Below are positions 14,712-15,182 of a stretch of DNA of 15,182 nt, one piece after another. Source of the stretch: Solirubrobacterales bacterium. GTDB lineage: Bacteria; Actinomycetota; Thermoleophilia; Solirubrobacterales; Solirubrobacteraceae. Both the position numbers and the translations under genes were made by a program. Numbering within the stretch: position 1 is the first letter of the stretch; every line of letters begins with the position of its first letter. The notes beneath the pieces were generated by a model. The model was not told the origin of the DNA. It made no database searches and was given only the letters and a program-made list of their open reading frames with translations. The stretch covers positions 1 through 15,182 of the forward strand of contig JACDAP010000569.1 in assembly GCA_013695395.1 (NCBI GenBank), read 5' to 3'.

Positions 14712-15182
14712 TGGCGTGCCGTCCAGGTGATGCCCACCGTCGTGCGCGCGCCGCCGTACTCGTTGTCGGCGCCGTCGCCGCCTCCGTCGGGGTAGGTGAC
14801 CTTGAAGCGGTAGCGACGTTTCTCCCCGGGCTGCAGCACCCGGAGATCACTGGTTCCCGCGGCCTGCGCCAGCGGCCCGCGGAAGATCGCGACGGGGGCG
14901 GGGCAGCCCGTCGTGCAGGTGGGCGAGCCGAGATCGTCCACCTCCAGGCGCAGGTAGCTGGAGAACGCCGTCGAGGCCGGCGTGTCGACGGGGGGCGCGG
15001 TCGAGACGCTCATGCTCGCCGGCAGGTCGCCCGTGTTGCCGAGATCGAGCGTCCCGGTCTCCGTGTCGCCGGGCGCCATGTTCGCCGCGGTGAGGATCGC
15101 CTGGTCGTCCTTGGAGTTCGACTGGCTCAGGATCCCCGCGGTGACGACGGCCCTGGGGTTCGCGGTCGTGGCGTTGAAGTTC
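14708..15182 (-). CDS. Protein A: TasA-like protein, N-terminus beyond right edge
   Basis: The frame is open to the window edge; 157 residues plus a partial codon are visible. It begins with NFNATTANPRAVVTAGILSQ, which aligns with the SipW-type mature start of protein B, so only the signal peptide and a few residues are missing. It then follows B closely: SNSK-DQAILTA-NMAPGDTETGTLDLGNTG, a CTTGCPAPV motif with two cysteines, a GPL turn, RYRFKVTYPDGG-DGADN-Y and a final TWTA. It is a paralogue of B and probably a second fibre subunit or export substrate of signal peptidase 1. The stop overlaps the peptidase start. The operon promoter must lie to the right of the window. Confidence 0.85.
   Translation of the reverse strand, partial: NFNATTANPRAVVTAGILSQSNSKDDQAILTAANMAPGDTETGTLDLGNTGDLPASMSVSTAPPVDTPASTAFSSYLRLEVDDLGSPTCTTGCPAPVAIFRGPLAQAAGTSDLRVLQPGEKRRYRFKVTYPDGGGDGADNEYGGARTTVGITWTARQ

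Overview
The window is very GC-rich and densely coded. It looks like an actinobacterial chromosome, most probably class Thermoleophilia (Solirubrobacterales-like). This is inferred from gene style: large secreted PD40 proteins with cysteine-paired Ig-like repeats, an RTX tail ending in VDCGPGDDTV...CE, several genes that look leaderless, and actinobacterial MetH and cysteine dioxygenase types. I could not run a taxonomic search.

Layout. (1) 1-3575, minus: a very large secreted protein, cut by the left edge, with a PD40 propeller, two Ig-like repeats, a long unrecognised beta-rich region and a Gly/Arg-rich C-terminal part. (2) 3856-7443, plus: metH (B12-dependent methionine synthase). It appears leaderless, with a 30-nt imperfect palindrome over its putative -35. 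(3) 7545-8456, plus: a stand-alone patatin-like phospholipase, separated from metH by a strong hairpin. (4) 8459-8716, minus: a small GIY-YIG nuclease whose stop lies 2 bp from the patatin stop. (5) 8780-9716, plus: an amidohydrolase with one apparent frameshift near 9158, coupled by an ATGA overlap to (6) 9713-10198, plus: a cysteine dioxygenase-like cupin. (7) 10339-15182, minus: a tightly packed secretion operon running off the right edge.

The operon is the most interesting part. In transcription order it encodes TasA/CalY-like protein A (partial), SipW-type signal peptidase 1, TasA-like protein B, TasA/CalY-like protein C, SipW-type signal peptidase 2, secreted protein D (SipW-type N-terminus plus Ig-like region) and protein E (TasA-like domain plus a Cys-containing RTX calcium-binding tail). 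Both peptidases carry the ER-type Ser-His-Asp arrangement. In both substrate-peptidase pairs the stop and start overlap as GTGA. By analogy with Bacillus tapA-sipW-tasA, this looks like an enlarged matrix-fibre export and assembly locus with two dedicated peptidases. The function is inferred; the gene content and overlaps are read directly.

Four genes in the middle part (metH, patatin, GIY-YIG, amidohydrolase) show TANNNT followed 6 or 7 nt later by ATG/GTG and no Shine-Dalgarno, the typical leaderless arrangement. The giant secreted protein and TasA-like B instead have purine-rich ribosome binding sites. No tRNA, rRNA, CRISPR array, insertion sequence or recognisable riboswitch was found. 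No gene-free stretch exceeds 300 bases.
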